A stretch of 64,000 bases of DNA from Romanomermis culicivorax (GCA_963922205.1 CAWUHX010000125.1:558001-622000), one strand, 5' to 3'. Shown: positions 1-12,480, counted from the first letter of the stretch. Notes: generated from the sequence alone by a model not told the origin. Numbers and translations: made by a program.

Positions 1-147
1 GCTTGAGCTGTTGGGTTGCACTAACATTTTGGCATAATTTTCTTATCTCTAAAGCAAATAAACATAAAATGTTCACAATTCTCAAACTTGAACTTAAACC
101 TCAGTTTTAGTTTATTCTCAAATCATATGCCGCATGATAGCATCAAA

Positions 148-480
148 CTATAATATACTTGGCCCCCAAATTTCATATCCCCCCACCCTAGAGCCAAAAT
201 GGTACGAGCTAGAAGCTTAGGGTTTTTTGCATAATTTCAGGCATAGGGGAAAACTATGGGGTGCCTTCTGTCATTTCGCCTCTATCTGCAAGTGGTGCTT
301 GGTGGGGCCCCAAAAACATGCAAAAAGTGCACTTTTTAAGAGTTCCCAGTCCTACCATGCCCCACAATGCGTGTGCCATATCCAACCTCCATACTTCCTC
401 TGAAGCATCTTGGGGGTGCAATCTCAAATGCGATTTTTCATTTTTTAAAATATGGCCTCAATTCAATTATATGGTGGTCT
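148..480 (+). repeat. Interspersed repeat, copy 1
   Basis: This stretch shares ordered blocks with the reverse complement of about 46120-46315: ATACTTGGCCCCC, then a C-run and CCCTAGAGC, then TTTTTTGCATAAT, then AACATGCAAAAA. The shared blocks in the same order mark an old interspersed repeat. No coding capacity or terminal repeats are evident. The remaining sequence from 1 to 922 shows nothing else I recognise. Confidence 0.55.
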
Positions 481-931
481 AAAGACCCGGTATATGTCAA
501 ATTCCCCAATTTTGTTATATAATACTTATAGCTTCAAAAAAATAATTTTTTGCAGCATAATGCACTGCTAATTTTTTGCAGTTTCAATTGAACCCATAGC
601 CTTATTGGGATTTTCAGGCTGCAAGAGTTAAGGACCATTGGAAATTCAATGGACACTGTCACTTTACAGGAAAAATTATCCCAGGTGTAAACAAGTCAGA
701 GGGTCAATTCCTCTGACCTTTGGTCTTCTAATTATTATCATTTTTCCTTTCTAGAGTTCTTTGTTGCTAAAGAAGGTTCACTCTCTATTAGGTAAGCAAA
801 TCTTTCAAAACGGTTTGTGTCATATTTTTTTGGTACAAAATCTAAAAATGGATGAGAATGTTTTGCATGGATGTTTTTGTCGATGTTGCAGCTCGCCATA
901 TTTTTTCATTCATAATTGTTTGTGTTGGCAC

Positions 932-2641
932 CAGGGTTTTTTTTTTCTGCTCCTAGCAGACTTTTTGACCTTCGAGCAGAAATTTTTTTGGCCATTTTCT
1001 GCTCAGAGCAGAAATGATAAGAATCGAGTGTTCTACACTGGCGAAGCTCAACATCGTTCTTACAATAGAAGTAAAAAAAATTTATTCTCAATTGCGAGTG
1101 GAAACATAAAAATGACGGGTTGAGAGGCAGAACACGCAAAATTTGAATAAAGAAATCAATAAAATCAGACATTCATAATATTGATGCACATTTAAATATG
1201 GAATGTAGACAGGACAGGACATGTTACTATTTTTCACGTCAATAATTCTTAGGATAGGTCGGGTCGGTTTGTTTAGTCTTATTTCTTTATAGACTAAATT
1301 ATGTTATTTCGCAATTATACTAAAGCACTCATTTTTTCAACATTTTCTGATAATTTTTTTTAGTTTCGAACAACTTTTCACTCAAGAAACTGTTGGCATT
1401 GTGATTGAATACTTGAGATGAATCACCTTATGATTGAATACTTGCGTTGAATCACTCATTAGACTTAGGCTATGTCTTCGATGCATAATCCTGGAATTGT
1501 ATCTCTTCATCGGTGGCCAGGAATACGAAAAGTTCAAACTAAATATATCGGAATGGCAAGATTTATTGAATCCGATAACTATTAATGACGAAACTAGTGA
1601 ATTCGTTGTTTCAAAGGCCAAGGGTAATCTACATACATGTGTTTTTCTCGTACTATCATATACTAATTAACTGTCAAAAAATACACTTTCAAAAAACTTT
1701 TAGCTCTTGTGCAAAAACTTTGCGAGGCTTTAAAGTTGCGTCTACAAACTAGAAACGAAATTTTGAGCCGCTTTTTGGTTTTTGATCCCAATTCTACAAT
1801 GCATTCGTTCGACGCTGCGCAATGGCAAGAATTTGGCGTTGAAGATTTGAGAAAATTAGCCGAGCATTACGATAACTTCCAGTTGAACATCGATAATTTG
1901 CAGGATGAATGGCAGGAATTCAAGGTTAGGTAGTAGAACCTCTGAAAAGCTGGGTCGACCTTTACCCTAGTTTTAAAATTTTTTATTCAAGAGGCTTGTA
2001 CTTTTCAAATCTATCGAAAAGTCGTGGAAAGAAGTGGCTTTGATTTGTTGCAAAAACGAAAACTTTTATCCTAACTTGGCCAAACTCGCCAATTGTTTGC
2101 TCACATTCAACGTTCAAAACGCGCTGGTTGAGCGCGGATTTAGGTAAAAAAATTAGTCGATATTAATTTTCAGGGTAAATGAACTGGCCGTTCATTTAAG
2201 CACCATACACACTATAAAAAGCAAGCAACGATCAAAGCTGCAGATTCGTACATTGGATTGCTTGACTCGATTGAAATTATGCACCAAAGATTACAAAAAA
2301 TTCGACTACAGTGCAGCGGCTCAACAGTGGGTCAACGCCCGCAACCGCTACAATGTGGCCGGCATGTGCGCAAAGGAAAATGAAGATAAGCCATGGTTGG
2401 CTGATTCTAGCGATTTTAAAGACTACATGTTTGGATGATAAATGTTGAGTAATGAATGAGTCATATGTGTTGTTTCCGTGCAATAAACTTTAACGAATTA
2501 TTTGAGTTTTATGCAACTTATTCCGTGTAAACATCATTAACAGATGATATCTTTAGTGCAGAATTTTTTGTGCTGAGCAGAAATTTTTCGATGCTATTTC
2601 TGCTCCGAGCAGACGGCGTGGAGCAGAAAAAAAAAACCCTG
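932..2641 (+). mobile_element. hAT transposon with truncated transposase, intact ends
   Basis: A complete DNA transposon with perfect 21-bp inverted ends, CAGGG then ten T then CTGCTC, mirrored at 2621-2641. It is flanked by an exact 8-bp duplication GTTGGCAC at 924-931 and 2642-2649. An 8-bp duplication and a CAGGG terminus are hallmarks of the hAT superfamily. Copies of CTGCTC/GAGCAG lie just inside both ends (950-1015 and 2570-2630), probably transposase contact sites. The interior encodes only the C-terminal part of a hAT transposase in spliced exons. The intact duplication implies a comparatively recent insertion. Confidence 0.93.
1434..2438 (+). pseudogene. Truncated hAT transposase (dimerisation domain), spliced
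   Basis: Exons join in frame: an uncertain start to 1623, then 1704-1924, 1992-2143 and 2174-2438 with a TGA stop. Introns have GT..AG ends and phases match at every junction. The third exon encodes the hAT C-terminal dimerisation signature around FYPNLAKLANCLLTF and VERGF, where family members usually show SNADVERGFS. The last exon continues with LSTIHTIKSKQRSKLQ and a tail ending DYMFG. The preceding exons read like the helical region upstream of the dimerisation domain. The BED zinc finger and the N-terminal RNase-H catalytic residues are absent, so the product cannot be a working transposase. A domesticated or regulatory role is possible but nothing here shows it. Confidence 0.75.
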
Positions 2642-3139
2642 GTTGGCACGTGCCAGTAGTTGTCCAGAGCATCTTGGACACCCTTTTTTCAGTGGATCAT
2701 ATGTATTTTGTAGGCATCCTACGCCGTCAACTAATAGTTCATCAACGTTCCATTTTTTCCAGTGTTAGTGTGTGGTTTTCTAGGACAGCATGCTCTGTCC
2801 ATCAGTATCTTTTGATCTTGTTATTATTCCCTCGTCTCTCTTGAGGAGGTGGTGTAGGACTCATGGGGAGTTGCGACCCAGGGTTCTGTGGCTCTTAGTC
2901 CAGACCTTGGTGGTATTTGGCTTTGTGTGGCACATTTGTAGTTTCCCCTAACCTTGTGTTGTATTCTTGCTCTTTTACAATAATAATTCTATTTCCTTCT
3001 ACCTCTTTGGCTAGGTACTGTGTTTATATCTCTCTCTGCCCTGAGCCTAGTCCCGTTAGCATCAGGGTAAGGACCCAGTCAGGATCTCCCAAGAACTGCA
3101 GCTAGACTGCTAGGGTATACGAAGGCCTATATTACAACA

Positions 3140-3362
3140 TTAGTGACTTGTACAGATACGAAGGCAAAAATTGATGAAAAATTCCCAAAAACTGAAATTA
3201 GGAATATGGAAGCAATCTTCACGGTGATCGAAATTGACATCATTGACCTTGGAACTAACTAGAGAAGATTTTAAAAGACGAATGGCTAATATGAACAAAA
3301 TGGTCAAAGAAGTCACCAAGAAATTTGTAAGTTCAACAGAGGATAATGATTAGGCTGCAGAC
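3140..3362 (+). other. Leader region of gypsy element 1
   Basis: This lies between the inferred LTR end and the first long gag reading frame. It carries stops in all frames and no clear tRNA-complementary primer site. Confidence 0.3.
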
Positions 3363-4980
3363 TTGGATGCAGGCGATCAAATGAATCAGATTGTGCAAAC
3401 GTCTTCTGGTTCTTCCTCTTTTGATAAAATTAATCCTCCAGCAGAAGCAAATTATTTATTATCATCAAATTCACGAATTATGCTGACTATAGCCCAAATA
3501 GATGCGAAGATGGACCTTGAAGTAAAAGCGCGAAAAGAAATCGAAAAGATGAAAAAGGGACACATTCAGCATGTAGCCGCTCTAGCCATCTTGGAATCAA
3601 TGCAAGGAACAGTGGATAAATCGAGAAACACCATAAATATCGAACGACCAAAGGCTACACTGCAAGAACAAGAAATATTGGATCAATTGATGCGTGAATG
3701 AGCCAAAAGAATATTACTAGAAGAAAAGTTTCGAGAATTAGAGCAACAGAACGCAAATGAAATAATGGATGATGTTGAAAAGCAAATGCGAGAATTGATG
3801 AAGAAAATGGAAAAGAAAATCAAAGAAAGAATGCCAAATCACGTAGATATGGATATACTTCCATCTGAATCAGTCAAAGACTGTTTAGATAGAAGTTTTG
3901 AAAGGAAAATTAACTGGTTTGAGAATCACATGGCACAAGCACAGAACGGCCAGCAAAGAAACCCTAATGAAGACATACCCTCGACATCGTGGCATAATGA
4001 GAGAGAAATTCCTCAACTATTATGAAATGTGCCGTCAAGTCAACATGAATATTTTCGATATCAAGAAGATCCAGAAAAATGAATAAAGAATATTTTGAGT
4101 TGAATGAAGAATAAGGAAATATCCGACAAAATGGAAGCCACAGAAATACTCCATTTTTTGCATGTTTGAAAGGCACATTTAAGCCTGAAGACTCTGAAGA
4201 CCTACAAATTGAAGTACTCTGGCATTGCTGCGACTTTGAAACATTGACCTATGTGGACAAAAATGGTACCTACAAAGAAGGGAAAGCAAGTGTGATTCGA
4301 ATGATAGCCCCTAAAATGAACACTCCTGCACTCAGGAGGGAGCTACATGATTTGAAAAAATGAAAAGGGGAGAACACCAAAGATTTTCTGCGATGAATAA
4401 AGAGGTATGTTCATTTATTAAATTATGAAAAAATGGAAAACAGAAGAAATTGTATTGTCATTGAAATGTATCATATCTACATTGGAAGGCCCACTTCACG
4501 AATTCAAACATATGGCCTCTTTGGTGGAATTTGTAAATAAATTGAAGGCTGACACGACAGTCTGGAAGGAGTTCAGCGAGGATCAAGAAGATGGCAAAGA
4601 GGATCGTTTAAATTGAGTCTATGAAAATAGAAGAATTAATAACCAACAAATTCATCACCAAGATAACAATTATAATCAACAACAAAATCCACGACCTCAA
4701 ATTATGCCACCACCACCACCTGTATTCCAAAGTGCCCTAACTCACTAGGATATTATCAAAATTGTCAATGAAGAGATCAGGAATCAGAACCCTCCAGCTC
4801 TTAATCCTTGGGGGTTTAACAACAATAACAACAATGCTCAATACAACAATTTTTCTGATCAGCCTTTTGGAAACCCATATCATTGGTCGTATTGTACATA
4901 CCATAAATAGAATAGTCACTCGCCCGAAAATTGTTTTATTCTTCATCCCGAACTAATACAACCGATGGATGGAGGAACAT
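3363..4980 (+). pseudogene. gag-like region of gypsy element 1
   Basis: Broken frames at 3363-3701, 3765-4025, 4166-4363 and 4425-4616 encode charged, coiled-coil-like sequence (many K/E residues, for example around EIEKMKKG) and a capsid-like segment. It ends near 4900 in a C-x2-H-x4-H-x4-C zinc-knuckle-like pattern (TYH..NSHSPENC). Element 2 has the same knuckle spacing at its gag end, which supports the assignment. Frames are interrupted by TGA and TAG codons, many of which could be CGA or CAG mutated by C to T. This was the virus-like-particle structural protein and is now non-functional. Confidence 0.6.
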
Positions 4981-5222
4981 CTTGGAACTGTGGCAATAAT
5001 GTATTTGAAAATAATCAAAATTTTGACTATCGAGATGGATTCATAAGCCGAGGATGTGCCGGATTTAGCAATTTTGGGCAATGGCAGCCATATAATAATA
5101 ATCGCCAACCAAATTCCAATATTGGTTATTATTATCTGCAAAATAACAATCAGCAAGCACCACTAAATAGTCAACTGCCACCCATTAATCTGCAAGTAAA
5201 TAACCCCCGAACAATTCCATGA

Positions 5223-5690
5223 ATGTTATTAATATTCAAGAGGCTAAAAAGAAGGAACAATCAGAAATAATTGCCCTCGATGGATTCCTTATAGAAAATT
5301 ATGATCTCAATTTGGTGAACATAATTAATTTTACAACAGAAGCAAAACCTAGATTGGCAAACAGTGATGAACAAGTCTTTTTAGAAAACTTTTGCTAGTG
5401 CCAACTATTATTGATTCCCGTCATAATTCACGGATAGGAGTTCAAAGCATTAATCAATAAGGGAGCACAATCTAGCTTTATAAGAACAGACACAGCCTCG
5501 AGGCTATTGAATATGCCAAAGACTTGAATTTGGTGGTTACGGCTGTTGGAAAATGAGTAACAACATACGGGCCTACATATATATACGTTGAAACTAGTTT
5601 TGGAAATTTTCTCACAAGATTCGTGCTCCTAGATAACCTGAATGAAGGTATTATTTTGGGTTCAGATTTCTAACCCATCCTAATATACAG
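5223..5690 (+). pseudogene. Aspartic protease region of gypsy element 1
   Basis: At about 5440-5490 the reading ALINKGAQSSFI aligns with the retropepsin active-site loop, normally ALIDTGAQ. The catalytic Asp is replaced, so the protease is dead. A later GSDF-like segment near 5660 fits the C-terminal part of the fold. It lies between gag and reverse transcriptase as in other gypsy elements. Confidence 0.55.
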
Positions 5691-5693
5691 GCA

Positions 5694-7541
5694 GTGATTG
5701 ATTTTGGAAAAGGTCAGATAAAACTACCTAACGTCGAAAAAAAAATTATTAGTGGAACATTATTCAATGATGCACAAATACGGCCAAGGTTGCCCATTCC
5801 TAGCAACCCAATCGTCCTGGATGAATTGAAAATCAAGGAAGGAATCGAGGATGAAGAAATACCCGATTTGGAAAGTGATAACAGTGAAGATCATTTGATG
5901 AGAATTACAGAAATGGATGAAGAAACTTTTATATATACAAAATCGAGAACTTATACCACCAAATACTACTACTTTTGTCCAAGCTGTGGTTTGGCCACAC
6001 AAAGATTGGGCAAAAGGACCTATAGTGGTGAAAGAAATAGAAAAAAACACACTATCTGACATGGATGCATCGATTGTAGACCTGAGAGATAAAGACTTCC
6101 GAATTTTGTTGATAAATGATACAAGCAAAGGCATAAAGCTACAAAATAATGAACTTATAGCAAAACCAAGAACGAAATTTGTCAGACCAGAATTTGATGA
6201 AAAAATCCATGAATTCCAAAGTGAACCACAATTGCAGCAAAAAAGCGAACCCGAATTTGTCAAAATTGTCATGCGATTGGTAAAAGATTCAAGTATTGAT
6301 TGCAAAGGCCAACAAAAGCTTATGAATGTACTACTCAAACATAGAATTTCATTTAGTATGAAAACAGCCACTTTAATGATTATGTACAAAGCCAAACACA
6401 GAATAGATACTGGAAGCATGTTGCCAGTTCAGAAACACTATTCAACAGCCCCAATAATGCAAAGAAATATAATACATGAACACATCAAAGATATGATGGA
6501 TAAAGATGTCATTGAACCCTCTAGGAGCCCTTAGGCCACACCATTGTTTCTAGTAGGTAAAAAAGATGGCACCTGGAGACCTCTAGTCAATTATAGAGGG
6601 ATAAACCAAGTTACAAAAGATGACAAATTTCCAATACCGAGAATTGTTGACTATTTAGATGCTTTGGGAGGAGCAACACATTTTTCGACATTGGATTGAA
6701 AGTCAGGATATTGGCAGGTCCTGATGCACCCTGATTCGAAAGAAAAAACAGCTTTTATCTGCTGAGATGGACTTTCCAATTCAAAGTTATGCCATTTGGG
6801 TTGAAAATGCCCCCACCAAATTTCAGCGCCTCATGGAACAAATATTATACCCATACATTTGGAAGATATGTTTGGTGAATATCCACAATGTCATTATATT
6901 TTCAAAAGCAATTGACGAACATTTAGAAAATCTGGAGACTATTTTTGGATGTTTGGCAAATGCGAATCTCACGTTAAAACATGACAAATGTTCCTTTATG
7001 GCAGCCAATTAGAAATTTCTTGGCCACATATTGGACAAAGATGGAATGTCAGTGGATCCTCAAAAAATTGAAGTGGTAAAGAATTTTGAAGTAGCTAAAT
7101 CTATCAAGCAATTGCAAAAATTCTTGGGATTGGTAGTGGTCAAAAGGGTTCATACACAATTTAGCCTTCATTGCTCAGCCGTAATTCAAAGCCCTAGTGA
7201 AAAAGAATAGGAAAGAGAAATTCGAAATATCACAGGAACAATTGATGGCCTTTGAAAACATAAAAAACGCCTTAATGATGGCACCTTTCCTGAGGTATCC
7301 GATATTTGACGGATCCGCGAAATTCATTATTCAAACTGATGCCTCAGGAACAGCTATAGGTGCTATTTTATATGAAGAAACCAGAAATGACCGATGGACT
7401 ATGCCCTATTCAAGCAGAGTTCTCAATGACACTGAAACGAGATATTCAACAACTGAAAGAGAATGTTTGACAGTAATTTATAGTTTCAAACAATATAGGC
7501 ACTATGATTGGCTGAAAAACAACAAAATCAAAGATTATTGA
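5694..7541 (+). pseudogene. Reverse transcriptase / RNase H of gypsy element 1
   Basis: Reading frames 5694-6059 and 5917-6534 give the linker and start of RT. After a TAG at 6532 the sequence continues with FLVGKKDGTWRPLVNYRGIN, DDKFPIPRI and SGYWQV. At 6767-7012 the palm follows, including NAPTKFQRLMEQ and the catalytic box, read here as NIHNVIIFS instead of the usual YxDDI. RNase H at 7197-7541 has an intact IIQTDASGTAIGAIL motif and a TERECLTVIY motif. In-frame stops also occur at 6697-6699 (TGA in the LD.KSGYWQ motif) and 7010-7012. Loss of both palm aspartates makes the polymerase inactive. Confidence 0.85.
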
Positions 7542-7735
7542 AGTGGGCGTTATATTTGGGACAATTTAACTATATATTTGAATAGGTAGCGGGTCAAGAA
7601 AATGTCTTCGCCGATTTTTTATCAAGATCCAATGAGAAAGAAAAACCTAGAAAGAAATAAGAACAAAGTAATGAAGAAAGTATTAGCAGTGAAGATCCAA
7701 AACTGGAAACTGAATGTATGGCAGTGACATGAGCA

Positions 7736-8930
7736 ATGACGAGGCAAATGCTAGAACCCGAAATGCAAGAAACCTTTATCAACCTGCCACCCCCCATGCA
7801 AAAAGAAATAGATCAAATACCCGAAGAAGCAAAGAAGGAGGTTGAATTATTCTCCCTTGAACTGGTAAAAAAGCAGCAAAGAATGGACCAGAAACTAACG
7901 GATATTTTCAAGAACATTGCTCAAAACAGCTCAAAAAATTACTTCAATAGTTTTCACTTGGAGAACGAAGTACTATATAGAGAAAATATCCATGAAAAAA
8001 ATCAATTGGTGATCCCTTCGAGGCTTAGGTATCTGGTGTTACACCAATATCATGGCAATACCTCAATGGGACATCAAGGAATCGATCAAATTATTGCGAT
8101 AGTTGGAAACAAATTTTGGTGGCCGAACATGGAAGACGACATTATTAAATGGGTAAAATCATGTGTAGTATGTCAATTATGTCGCCCAATAATGAACCCA
8201 ATACAGCCATTGAATCCCATACCCATGTCCCACCCATGGGGAATTGTAACCACGGATGTAGTTAGCATTTTGCCCCTACAGGAAAAAGGACCCTACATAA
8301 TTGTTTTTATGGATTATTTAACAAAGTGGGTCCAAGCGAAATGCATACCAAATCAGAAAGCTGACAGGATAGTTAAAGCATTTATGGAGAAAGTTATTTA
8401 TACTCACAGAATGCAGAAGCACCTTTTAAGCAATCAAGGATCAGCATATATGTCTCAATTATTGACAGACATTTGTGATTTATTGAAAATCAAGAAAATA
8501 AATACTACACTATACCATCTGCAATGCAATGGTATGGTGGAAAGATTTAATCGAACCCTTATCAAACAAAGTCGAAGAGTAGCAATAAATGACCCAGATG
8601 ATTGGCCCCACTATTTGGAACAAATATTATTCGCTTATTGAGTAACACGTCATAAAACCACAAAAAACTCACCACATAACCTTTTATGTGGCCACGAGGC
8701 GAAATTTCAATTAGACCAGGAGATTGCCCACCCGATAATTATTCAGAACAATTGTGATACCTATAAGTACATGTTAATGGAACATCTCCTTAACATGTAT
8801 AAAAGTATCAATGAAAATGACAAAAAAGCAGCGGCGGAGCGAAAATTACAGTACCATAAAAAAGCATGATAAAAAACATTCCAAGGTTGAGAACTCGTTC
8901 TCTACCAAAAAGGAATAATAAATGGGAAGG
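7736..8930 (+). pseudogene. Integrase of gypsy element 1
   Basis: The frame 7736-8641 carries an integrase with the N-terminal HHCC zinc finger (HQYHGNTSMGHQGID ... CVVCQLC), the conserved FWWPNME segment, and the catalytic core with TDVVSI and [10 protein letters not shown]. The second catalytic Asp (usually SDQG) reads SNQG. Translation stops at TGA 8639-8641, and the C-terminal part continues in broken frames to about 8930. It is related to, but clearly distinct from, the integrase of element 2 at 39-40.6 kb. Non-functional. Confidence 0.85.
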
Positions 8931-9480
8931 CCGATGAGGTGTTAGATGTCGAAAATTTAGACAAAAATGTGATAAAAATACACCACACTGGGAAACCTGA
9001 TTCGCATGTACAAATAGTTTCTACTAATTGCAAGTGCCCTTTTTTATGCGAACACCTGAATTTTACTGTACATCATGATTCATTTTTATCATTTTTATTC
9101 TGCGTTTTATTTTCAGTTTGTTTTATTCTGAATTCGTTTTACTTGTGTTTTATGTGCGAAAATATCACAAAATTCACCCCTTCAATGTAACTTTTTATTC
9201 CGGATAACTATTTTTGGATATTTTTTGGATAGTTTTAGGCACAGATCAAAGACGTCCGCCAGAAATTTTAATTTATGGGCTAAATAAAATTTTTTCACGC
9301 GCTCAGTGTGAAAGAGTCTAAAATGTTTATAAGTCTCAAAATGCATCCCAGAATTTTAATATCAATATATTTGCCTAATCATGGAGTTATTTTTCAGATT
9401 TGACTACAGCAATTTTACTTTTACAATTTTAATTATCAATTGGAGAATTAGCAAATTGCGAATAAGAACGGTTTATGGAG
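8931..9480 (+). other. Spacer between integrase and ORF3, element 1
   Basis: AT-rich sequence with no recognised protein. A short frame at 8939-9190 begins with integrase-tail-like charged residues and ends in a hydrophobic stretch that looks fortuitous. Nothing else is evident. Confidence 0.3.
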
Positions 9481-12480
9481 CAATCGAGTATCGTCAAGAT
9501 GGACGTTAATTACAGAGAAGCGCAAGATGGACAAGATAATACAAATTTTATTCTCAGTAGTAAGTTGGAGGAGGTGGAATTATATTTTGAAGAAGATAAC
9601 TATCCAAAAGTTGACTCTAAATTGACCGGCCAGCAATTTATATGCTGAGGATTTTGGGTGTTCAAGAGCCTGATCAACTCCCCTATGTCCAAATTTATTC
9701 TTGATCATCTGAGTTGTTTATTCAAGAGAACTTCAAAAATGGGTAGTTAAAAAATTATTTGATAATGTTAAGATTATAATGTCCAGCACTTGGTCCGTTT
9801 GACTGATACTTTTAATTATTTTTCCTCATTCTTTGGTGCACCTCATACGGTCATCGAAGACCCTACATTGTTGGCTCCGGAGGGAATAAAGTCTTTTATT
9901 GGAAACATGAACGATTCAAAATTTCGCAGAAGAGCTGTTATTGCTCTTGACATGGAAAGTGGATGAAAACCAAAGGCATCAGGCGTGAAGCCCTATGATG
10001 CATTACGACTTCTCACTATTTCTACCATGTCAGGCAAGACCTTCATAGTGGATTTAAAATTTTGGGAGAAGAATTTTTTCAAAAGAAAATATGGTACAAT
10101 TTTCCAACAAGATAATATACTTGTTGATTTCCACATAAAGGAAGATATCACCCTCCTATTGACAAAATATAGATATTTAGAACTGGAAAAAGAACAGGCC
10201 CGAAAATGGTGTGAAAATATCGACTATATTTTGACCTATTGCATCTATGACTTGGAATTAGTCATAAAGGAGATGATGGATAAACCGAAAGCACAAATGG
10301 TGGGAATAAGTCCAGAAGTGTTGAATCTCAAAGCTTTAATGATGGAGTTGACCTTTTTGTGGGTTGACGCCTATAAAATTTCTTGGGGTCAGCTTAACTC
10401 CTTGGAATTTAGACAACTTATGGATGCCGACAAATTATCTATGGAAGTTTTGTGATATGCCACACTCAATGTGAGAAGCTCCCTATTGTGTTTTTTGGCC
10501 CTTCTAAGCTATGGATTTGCACAAGATATTCAAAATTGCTTTCAATTATTCCTTCAGGATATGATACAATCAGAATTAATGGCCGATTTGGCCCGAAAGT
10601 TTAAAGAAACATTGGAAAAGAAAGAGAGAAAGGAAGAGTGGAAGGGGCCCAACATACGAAGGAAATAACAGACAATACCTTCGCATTGTATTTTATGATG
10701 CAGGGGGGAGGCTATAGCAACCTATAAGTTGGCCGAAGAACAAACTTCCATAAACTTTTATTGTCCACCAAATTTCTCAAATTGCGAAGCCGAAAACGAA
10801 GCGGTACCTAGGGGTCAGTACCCCTGGATCGAAAGAAAGGTGAAAATGCCAAAGAAAAAGAAGGTATGCGATGAAGATGAAGAGCCCGAAAATGATTCGC
10901 ATTTGTACGATATTTTGGCAGCGAAATCCTTCGGAAGAAGTATAGAAAAGAAAGACATAAGAGATGGATGTGAACAAAGCATTAGTACAAGGAAAATATG
11001 CTGTAGACTATCAATAAGGAAGGGTATCTCTATCGAGCCCATGCGTACAGAAATACCTTGCGCATGTGGTTCCCACAATTGATGAGGAGGTAGCCCTGAT
11101 GACTACAAAGCTAATAAATGGAATTTACAATGAGTCTGGAATCGAGATAGAGACGATACAGTATTATGAACTTTAATTTCATGTATTGCAAGCCAATCTT
11201 CCAGAGAAATTGTGGAACATATTTAAAAGACAATTATCGGAATGGACAATAATGTGCCCACTGTGGAAAGCCTACGAGGCTGCAGTATGGGTCTGCGCAT
11301 GCTCATTCATGAAATTATCGCGTCTCAGCCGGATAGCACAAAACTTTGCGAGTTTCCATTATCAGGCCCACATATTCGTGGCGATGAAATTACGAAGGGA
11401 ATTTAATGCAAGGATACCCAGATGGGAAAATAGCAATCACGCCATGTATGCATCTTGCCAAGCAAGGACAGTGGGACTGGTGTACCCATTAGTTAAAGCC
11501 GTTCTGGAAGACAAAAAAGACCTGGAACCTAATTATACGAATATTCAAGTCTGGAAAAAGGAAGTGGACAATACCAACCTGGGAATAAGATTATGGGAAT
11601 TGATTGACCAAAGGAAAGCAAAAGAAATAATTGACGTCGAAAGGGGCTTGAGAGCTCGAAAATCAGATACAAGGTTCTCCAGTCCTATTAGAGGAGTACC
11701 CAAATGATGGACAAGGAAGACGGGTGATGTATACCAAAGAAAAAAATCGGAATTGCCTAACAAGGACAGGAAACAAAAGCACGAAAGTTACCATTGTGAA
11801 GAAAAAGAAACAGGAAGATCATCATTTAAAGAAAAGAAACGAAAAAGCAACGGGGATGAATCAGAACAAAGAAAACGCGAGGAACAATAAAAGTAGGCAA
11901 AGAAAGGAAGAAAAAGAAGATCGAAGATGGGCTGAAGAAGGAGACGAAAAAGATAATAGGAAAGGCCACAAATCGCCAAGTAGAAGGTGTACGCCTGTGT
12001 ATTATCAACACGAAGACCACTTGGATGTGTCCTATTCCAGTCAAACAGGTTCACTGGATAGTGCAAAGAACGACGAAGTCGTTCAGCCAGGTGCGCCGAT
12101 GTGTGATCCTAATGCTATGGCACAAGCGCAACAACAACAAATATCATATTTGCTGCCGAATTACCCAGGATTGCTGATGGTGGGTATTGATTCTTTAACC
12201 CGCCCTCTTTTTTCAGGTATGATGAGCACCCACCAATATTCCACCGCCCGTGCAATTTCAACTTGTACCGCCAGGAATGGCCATGCCGCCACCAACATTG
12301 ATCCCGCTGATATGGACGGCGCAAGTTGATGAAGGAATGGAAGTGACGCAGCAAGTCAGTGGAGTATCCGTAATGCAAATACCTCCCTCCGTGGGGAATC
12401 CGGATTATATTTCGCCGTTGAAACGGGATTTGCCGATTGGGCAGCCTGTCCGAGATCACAGTGGCCAGAGAAACAAGTAA
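9480..12480 (+). pseudogene. Extra 3' ORF of gypsy element 1, exonuclease-like N-terminus
   Basis: Downstream of integrase lies about 3 kb of broken coding sequence (main frames 9985-10455, 10729-11082, 11186-11707, 11724-12329 and 12250-12480). Near 9934 the motif AVIALDMES, followed by LRLLTIST and TFIVDL, resembles motif I of DEDD 3'-5' exonucleases (D-x-E then a beta-hairpin). Near 10110-10155 ILVDFHIKEDITLL resembles motif II. The middle (11186-11700) is helical and unrecognised. The end is a K/R/E-rich segment (11770-11960), then a Q/P-rich tail. Element 2 has a comparable ORF at the same place. Motif similarity was judged by eye. It does not look like an envelope gene because no signal or fusion peptide is seen. 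Confidence 0.45.

Larger units (their letters stand above)
923..3139 (+). repeat. 5' LTR of gypsy element 1, interrupted by hAT
   Basis: The inferred LTR begins TGTTGGCAC at 923 and ends TATTACAACA at 3139. Removing the hAT element and one target duplication leaves about 499 bp, close to the 495 bp of the LTR at 34084-34578, which has the same TG..AACA type of end. The segment 2860-3120 looks like R-U5 sequence. I could not identify a primer binding site after 3139. The boundaries are inference because the partner 3' LTR is missing. Confidence 0.5.
923..12480 (+). mobile_element. Ty3/gypsy LTR retrotransposon, inactive (element 1)
   Basis: A decayed gypsy element in 5'-3' order: LTR split by a hAT insertion, gag, protease, reverse transcriptase, RNase H, integrase and an extra 3' ORF. 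All coding parts carry in-frame stops or frame changes. Catalytic residues are lost in protease (DTG read as NKG), in RT (YxDD box replaced by NIHN) and in integrase (second D read as N). The coding strand is strongly A-rich, unlike element 2 at 34-44 kb. No 3' LTR is recognisable near 12.5 kb, where a CAAGATG foldback element begins, so the 3' end is probably lost. The 923 start rests on a TG..CA LTR whose length, after removing the insertion, is about 499 bp. Confidence 0.85.

Noticed and set aside
5760..6419. 219-residue minus-strand frame
   Set aside because: Antisense to the RT linker of gypsy element 1.
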